Source of the DNA: Biscogniauxia marginata
Lineage: Eukaryota; Ascomycota; Sordariomycetes; Xylariales; Xylariaceae
Direction: 5' to 3'
DNA length: 64,000 nucleotides
NCBI GenBank assembly: GCA_022695795.1
Contig: MU404084.1
Span: 344,379 to 408,378 of the forward strand
Part shown: piece after piece, positions 58,393-64,000 of the stretch
How positions within the stretch are numbered: the stretch's first letter is position 1
Layout: each line of letters starts with the position of its first letter
Notes under the pieces: model-generated
Told to the model about the DNA's origin: nothing
Databases searched by the model: none
What the model saw: the letters and a program-made list of their open reading frames with translations, nothing else
Program-made: the position numbers and the translations under genes

Positions 58393-59303
58393 CTATCGTC
58401 CTGGGGGACCTTGCTGTCCCGGAGGTCCACCAGCACCGGGCGGAGGCGCGAAACCACTCATACCAGGGGGAGAAGGACCGCCAGGGAAACCCTGCCCACC
58501 GGGAGGCGGCATGCCGGGGAACGGTGGGAACGGAGGCGCGCCAGCGGCACCGGGTGGTGGGAAGGGTAGACCGCCCGGCGGGGGGAAGGGCAGGCCACCG
58601 GGGGGCGGGATCGGTAGGCCGTTGGGTCCAGGCGGGAAGGGCGGCGGTGGCATTCCTCGACCGACGGGGGATTGACCCGGGGGCGCTAAAGAAAAGACAG
58701 GACACGTTAGAATGGGGTCCCTCGGAGACGAAGAGAGCAGTAGGTAAGAGAAGTGCTACTTACGAGGCATGCCCTGGGGAAAGGCACCGGGCGCGCCTGG
58801 GGGCGGGGGCGCGCCAGGCATGCCGGGGAAGGGCGGTGGCGCCATGCCGGAGAAGCTGATGAGAGGCGGGGGGAAGGCGCCGGGGCCGATGCCGTGGCCG
58901 GGCTGGTTCTGAGGCAGCATGGGGTTCGCGTGGGCCTGGCCCTCGGCGGCGTACGAGTTGGTGATGCTGTCGATGACGGACTGGGCCTTCTCGTGGCCGA
59001 TCTGCTGGTAGTAGTCGACGACGTTGCGCAGGTGGTTGCGGCCGCTGTTGTGGGCCTTGCGCACGCTCATCGAGTTGTGCGTCAGGTAGACGTCGCAGTA
59101 GTCGCAGAAGACTGCATGGTAGCAATGTTAGTTGGCGTGTATCACAAACATGCGGTTTGGTTTCGTGGTGTAGAGATCAACAAAGGCAAAGGTTGATAGT
59201 AATCCTCGCCAATATGCTTTCGAGAAAAGAAAAGAAAGACGGAAACAAACAATGGAGCAAGAGAAAGATAGAGACTTGCAGGGTTGGGCTTACACTTGGG
59301 CAT
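58393..59303 (-). CDS. U1 snRNP protein C, three exons (216 aa)
   Basis: U1-C stabilises pairing of U1 snRNA with 5' splice sites in the nuclear spliceosome. Exons 59303-59294, 59111-58764 and 58685-58393 sum to 217 codons. The first coding exon is only 10 nt (MPK plus one base); splicing gives [17 protein letters not shown], the characteristic start of the family. The U1-type C2H2 zinc finger is complete (C6, C9, then the two His in [11 protein letters not shown]), followed by [20 protein letters not shown]. The rest is a Pro/Gly/Met-rich tail (PPPG and FPG repeats), longer than in yeast but common in filamentous fungi. The 5' end is 457 bp from the divergent p24 gene. Confidence 0.95.
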
Positions 59304-59760
59304 CTTGAAGGGCGGGACTTGTTGCGCTGCGGTAGAGAAAAGAGAAGTCGTCGCGAATGAATTGTTGTAGGAGCAGGTTGCGTTTCTCTGCGTACAACTT
59401 GCGATAGAGAATTGAATGTATGTAAGTGAGGTATGCAGTTAAAAGAGACGCGCATTGGAAGCTCCCATGGACAAAAAAGAAATGGAGACAGGAATGCCGC
59501 TAGGCTAGCGCTTGTGCACGTGACAGCGTAGCTGCGAGGCCAACTCTAGCTGGTAGTTTGGATTTCAAGCTCTCTGATTGGACGGAAACTTGAACACGTA
59601 TTTCGAGGCCAGGAACGCTTGCAATTCATTGTCGGTCCTCAATTGACGAGAAGCCAATCCTCCCTGCTCCCGTCCTTTCTCGTAGTAGGCCACCGCTTGT
59701 TCGACGCCCGACAACAACGAGATCCCCCTTCCGACAGCCCGCACACCATCGCTTCCCACA
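59304..59760. other. Divergent promoter between U1-C and p24 genes
   Basis: A 457-bp spacer between two divergent ATGs. It must contain both promoters; no TATA box is evident. Confidence 0.5.
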
Positions 59761-60591
59761 ATGGCTCCGCCGCGGTCATTGCTGCAGTACATCTGCGGCC
59801 TCGTCCTCTTCATCGCATCCGTCAACGCCCTCAAGTTCGACCTGGTGGCACAGCCCAAGAAAGACGACAGCAAGACCCGATGCATACGGAATTTTGTTTC
59901 CAAGGACACTCTGGTCGTCGTCACGGCCATCGTGGGCGGGAGCAAAGGCGATGGCATGGTTGTTAACATGCACGTACGTTACGAACAAACCATCTCAGTT
60001 CTCTGTACGGACGTTGTAGCTAACTGACATGCTATGCAATCAGATCAAAGATACCGTCGGCAACGAGTACGGCCGCGCGAAAGACATAGCTGGCGAGCAG
60101 CGAACCGTCTTCACATCACACACCGACGCCGCATTCGACGTGTGCTTCGACAACCAGCTAGTTGGTGGTACGTCTTATAACCCCCTTCCCAATCTTCTTC
60201 CTCCTACTCGTCTCTCCTGCGAGCAAGCAACGGGTGGACTAAGAGAGCAGCCCTTAACCAATTCAAACCAGGCCGCGTCAACAACCCGAGCCGGCACGTC
60301 GAGCTCGACATCGACATCGGCGCCGACGCCAAGGACTGGTCGGCGATCCAGGCCACCGAGAAGCTCAAGCCCGTCGAGACGGACCTGCGCCGCATCGAGG
60401 AGATGATCCAGGAGATCGTCGCCGAGATGGACTACCTGCGCTCGCGCGAGCAGAAGCTGCGCGACACCAACGAGAGCACCAACACCCGCGTCAAGTGGTT
60501 CGGCATCGGCACCACCTTCCTGCTCATCGCCCTCTGGGCCTGGCAGATCATGTACCTGCGCGCCTACTTCCGGTCGAAGCACCTCATCTAA
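59761..60591 (+). CDS. ERV25: p24/emp24 family cargo receptor, Erv25-like, three exons (218 aa)
   Basis: p24 proteins cycle between ER and Golgi in COPII and COPI vesicles and sort GPI-anchored and other cargo. Exons 59761-59973, 60044-60167 and 60272-60591 sum to 219 codons; donors GTACGT and acceptors CAG are canonical. Order: signal peptide ([17 protein letters not shown]), GOLD domain with two conserved Cys (about residues 41 and 107), coiled-coil region ([20 protein letters not shown]), one membrane span ([20 protein letters not shown]) and a short cytosolic tail (FRSKHLI) with the aromatic and basic residues used for coat binding. The delta-subfamily Erv25 is the best match from the KFDLVAQ start and the tail. 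Confidence 0.93.
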
Positions 60592-61349
60592 AAGAAGGAG
60601 GAGGAGAAGGAAAGGTGAGGAAGAGATATTTAATGTTGTTAGATCAGGGCAGTGCTATTCTCTGACAGTACTCGACGGAAGATAGCATGGGCGCAGCCAA
60701 AAAGAAGTCATAAAGACCTGAGTTTAACTTTCAGGGGGGAGCCAAAAACAAAACGGGAGTTAGTACGTGGAAATGGGATACGTTTTCATGCCTTTGTATG
60801 CATAATCTGTACAGGCGTCCAGTGTTGATGCTACGGGAGTCTGGAGAGGAATACTAAAAAAAAGACACGGGATACACAATATCTTGGATATCGATACGTA
60901 ATTCCTCTTTGCATGACCTACCTAAGGGAAGGTCCCTGCGTATTACCAAAGTGATTTCAATTTCGTAAAAGCGCATCAGGGTGATGATTATGCTAGTAGA
61001 CCGGACAGCCGGGGTACAACGGCGGGACCCCCCAGAGATTAAAACGGACAGACGGGACGGGGGGGCGCGGGAGTGAGCGCGGGAGCGGGCGGGCCTCGGC
61101 AACTTTTCCAATTCTTGTTATCGATAATTTTCGGGGAAGCTCGTCTCTCGTCTCGGTACATAAACTTGCTAACTTTATTACAAAGCACTCGACTACCTTT
61201 ACCTTGACGTCAACGATTAGAGTTCCAAAACTCTCTTTAAAGACTATCACACCTTCTTCCAATTGGGTCTCCCTCCCATCGTCAATCTTTTCTTTTTTTT
61301 TTGAGCACACATATAGGTCCAATTGTAACAAATCGGGTCGAGACGAAGG

Positions 61350-61380
<31 letters not shown>

Positions 61381-61392
61381 GAAAAGACGACG
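60592..61392. other. Intergenic between p24 and SDHAF2 genes
   Basis: Contains the 3' UTR of the p24 gene and the promoter of the SDHAF2 gene. A (GA)n tract sits just before the SDHAF2 start codon. Confidence 0.5.
61349..61380. repeat. (GA)n microsatellite in the SDHAF2 5' leader
   Basis: A long run of GA repeats ends 12 bp before the SDHAF2 ATG, so it is probably transcribed in the 5' UTR. Confidence 0.85.
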
Positions 61393-61776
61393 ATGACATC
61401 ACTTGCGCCGCGGAACATGTCCCTGCTGCTGCGGCTACGCCCGGCGCGACGACGGGCCCGCACGCCCCTGCGACCCCTGAGCACGACGTCGGCCTTCCGA
61501 ACCACCGGCTTCGGCAGCGTCCCGCCGATGGAGCCGCACAGGCAGCGGGCGCGGACGCCGGAGCGGGAGAGCGAGCTGGGCGTCGGCGAGCTCGAGGGCG
61601 CCAAGTTCCGCGTCGAGCCGCTGCGCCGGGTCGGCGAGGACGACAAGACGATGCGCGCCCGGCTGGTTTGTACGTCTTTTTTTTTTTTTTTTCTTTATTC
61701 CGGTCAATTCATATAAAACCTATATCCCAATGGCTGTTTATATCTTCTAATTTTTTTTATTTTTTTTTGTAAAATA

Positions 61777-61813
<37 letters not shown>

Positions 61814-62434
61814 GGTCAACAGCGGCTAAGAAGAGGAAACAAAAAAAAAACAGATCAGTCCCGCAAGCGCGGAACCCTCGAATCGGACCTCCTGCTCTCG
61901 ACCTTCGCCGACACGTACCTGCCGGCCATGACCCGCGAGCAGATGGCACAGTACGACCTCTTCCTCGACGAGAACGACTGGGACATATACTACTGGGCCA
62001 CGCAGGAGCCCCCGCCTTCTTCTTCTTCTTCTTCCAGGCCTTCGTCTAATCCCGCCCCCGCCTCCGCCACGTCCGCGGCGTCGATAGACACCAGCTCCCC
62101 GACGTACGGCAGCGCCACGCCCGAGACCCTCGCGGCGACGGGCACGATGTCGACGATGACGGGCGGGCTGGCGCCCGACGCCGACGCCCTCGAGTCCAAG
62201 GGCAGCAACGCCGCCCCGGTCGCCGCAGCCGCAGCAGGAGCAGCCTCGGAGGAGCCGTACCGCGGGCCCGGCGAGGGCGAGTGGGCGCAGACGGTCGGCA
62301 CGTTCAAGCCGGCGTACCGGCCCGTGCCGGCGCGGTGGCGCGACAGCGAGGTCCTGCGCCTGCTGAGGGAGCACGTCAGGGCCAGGGCGCGCGAGCGGGG
62401 GGGCATGGCTTTTATGCCAAAGTTGAGGACATGA
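61393..62434 (+). CDS. SDHAF2: Succinate dehydrogenase assembly factor 2 (Sdh5/SdhE family), two exons (285 aa)
   Basis: SDHAF2 assists covalent FAD attachment to the SDH flavoprotein subunit in the mitochondrial matrix. Exons 61393-61669 and 61854-62434 sum to 286 codons; the join restores [20 protein letters not shown]. The N-terminus is Arg-rich without acidic residues, fitting a presequence. The SdhE domain (about residues 85-145) contains the essential RGxxE motif (RGTLE) and continues [23 protein letters not shown]. Then comes an unusual Ser/Ala/Pro-rich stretch of about 90 residues before the C-terminal [20 protein letters not shown]. The 184-nt intron includes poly-T runs and an (ATT)n microsatellite. 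Usual family length is shorter; the insert explains the excess. Confidence 0.93.
61779..61812. repeat. (ATT)n microsatellite inside the SDHAF2 intron
   Basis: About eleven ATT units inside the only intron of the SDHAF2 gene, flanked by poly-T and poly-A runs. Confidence 0.9.
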
Positions 62435-64000
62435 AGTGGGGGGGGAGGAGATGAAAACGAAAAAGGGGGTATGGGGTAGAAGGGTAAGGGGATGAAAGAG
62501 AAGGGAAGATGAGAGGGGAGGAATACAGATTTACGTACGTGCGTCTGTGTATATATCTTTTATTGAAAGGGAAGGGGGGGGTTCGTTCTTGTTAGGAATG
62601 AATGGTTGGTATAAGCTTACTTAATATAGGAGAGGGGTGAGAAGGGGATGATGGTTTTAGTGTGTGAACATAGGTATATAAAAAAACAAAACACTTGAAA
62701 TTATATAAAAACTAAAGAATCCGAATTTGAAATTCAAAAATAAAAATAAAGGATAACTATATATTTCCTTCTTTTGTTATATACCTTGTATATAAGTATA
62801 TATATAGTTTTTAAGGACTTCTCACGATCTTGAAGATGAAGTTTTTTTTGTGATTGAGGTAGTTATGAAAACCTCACGATGGGTTGAGATTTTGTAGGTT
62901 GATTGAACCGCTAACGATGAAGATTGGGTTGTATGAAGGGTTGCATGAGTTCCTGATAGATGGGTAACTCGACATAGCCAAGGTTATCAATCTATCATTG
63001 CCTTGCCTTGCCAGAGGTTCTCGGAACTTGGCGGAGTTCGGTTGATTTTTTTTCTCAATCGTCATGTAGACGAGCAGAAATCGATATGTTGGGCTGCTCG
63101 GGGCAATAGTAGTAGGCCGTTTGGACTGTCTGTCTCCAAGGCTTAGGCTGCCCCTGGCTTATGCCTAATCCTTCGTCGTCGATATCGGCATCATCTGTGA
63201 TCTCTAGTTGATCATTTTGTCCTTCGTCTTGTCCCTTAACTTCGACCATAATTACTTCTTGCTCGCTTATTATATAAATAAATAAAATTTTCAAATTTAG
63301 TTTTTCTTTTAAAGTTTTTATATTAATAAAATTTTCTATTATAACTTAATTTGATTTCTTTATATATATATATATTTAATTTATATAAATAATAATTATA
63401 TTTATTTATATATTTATTTAAAATATCGAGTTATAACTACTAAATAAATTAAACGAAGCTACGTGGATTTTTTGTTTGCTTCTTTGTTTAAGGGGGGTTT
63501 CTTGCAAAATTACGAGTTAGGTCCCGAAGGTGGTTAGGCTTGTGTTGGATCATAGGTAGTACTTAGAATCTTATTTTATTCTTATTAGTTTCAAGTCTTT
63601 GTCTCCCCACCACCCCCCCTTTTTTTCCTATCTCTTTCAAATTCATATTGTTCTCTTTTTATTTGTAGAAATGACTTATCCAGGAATAAGGGGGAAAGTA
63701 TCACCGGCAGCCCGCCCCCTCCATTCTTCATATCCATGTAGGTTAGTCCAAATCCTCAATCTCTGTCTTGTCTCCCATCTCCTTGCATCACCGTTCATCC
63801 TTTTACAGAGACTCTCTCATAATGAAATCGGAAGGGAAAGTGAAAGTGAAAGGGGAAGAAAGGCAAGAAGGGAAAAAAAAAAAAGGGGGGGGGGGGGGGG
63901 GGGTTGTTAATACAACCCAACCAATTGGACGGGAACCGACGCGTTTGACCCCGGTGCCCCGGGCGCCCCGCCCCCCCCACTGCCAACAAAAGACCCCATG
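62435..64000. other. AT-rich intergenic region to the window end
   Basis: 62.65-63.48 kb is strongly AT-rich. A minus-strand frame at 63055-63294 includes DDEGLGISQGQPKPWRQTVQ and may be a remnant of something coding; no family was recognised. Between 63.6 and 63.9 kb are pyrimidine-rich then purine-rich tracts, and a homopolymer pair A12 G19 lies at 63873-63903. Confidence 0.5.
63873..63903. repeat. Homopolymer pair A12-G19
   Basis: Twelve A followed by nineteen G. The length of such runs is often unreliable in assemblies. Confidence 0.8.

Noticed and set aside
58308..58859. Plus-strand frame opposite the U1-C tail
   Set aside because: Antisense of Pro/Gly repeats.
63599..63910. Frame at the right edge that could be a new gene start
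   Set aside because: Encodes homopolymer-derived Lys/Gly at its end and no recognisable sequence.

Overview
The window is nuclear DNA of a filamentous ascomycete, most likely a Sordariomycete. This rests on a WetA conidiation regulator, short spliceosomal introns (mostly 55-235 nt, GTAAGT/GTACGT-type donors and CAG/TAG acceptors), genes on both strands without operons, fungal GPI-anchored Cys-rich proteins, and single-copy eukaryotic housekeeping genes (U1-C, an Erv25-type p24 protein, SDH assembly factor 2, a mitochondrial rRNA methyltransferase). Species cannot be named from sequence alone. || Layout. 1-7.8 kb: gene-poor, with short frames only, microsatellites and many TAGGTA/TACCTA motifs. 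7.8-12.2 kb: an unknown 290-aa protein and wetA with a long leader. 12.2-17 kb: intergenic, with copy 1 of a small foldback repeat. 17-31.4 kb: gene-dense core with a CCCH zinc-finger protein, a Mit1/Mi-2-like chromatin remodeler, an Mrm1-type rRNA 2'-O-methyltransferase and a GPI-anchored protein built on CC-x2-G-x2-C repeats. 33-37.3 kb: a small GPI-type surface protein and an orphan 500-aa Lys-rich, Cys-containing protein. 38-47 kb: a graveyard with a bZIP that has lost its zipper, a broken short-chain reductase, the tail of an MFS transporter and a frameshifted protein kinase; inside it sits an apparently intact secreted peptide gene (79 aa, 8 Cys) with a TATA box and one intron. 48-49.7 kb: a seven-exon secreted agmatinase-like ureohydrolase with one GC-AG intron. 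53-56.5 kb: a 1096-aa disordered protein of unknown role. 58.4-62.4 kb: housekeeping block of U1-C, the p24 protein and SDHAF2. 62.4-64 kb: AT-rich intergenic sequence with homopolymers. || Several multi-exon models were checked by hand: exon lengths sum to multiples of three and the joins restore family motifs (remodeler 1660 aa, agmatinase 395 aa, U1-C 216 aa, p24 218 aa, SDHAF2 285 aa, GPI protein 473 aa, CCCH protein 636 aa, Cys-rich peptide 79 aa). The core genes are general cell machinery (chromatin, splicing, secretion, mitochondria, conidiation) and do not form one pathway. The accessory stretch 38-50 kb looks like a decayed accessory locus in which mainly secreted products survive. 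No tRNA, rRNA, CRISPR or full-length transposon was recognised.
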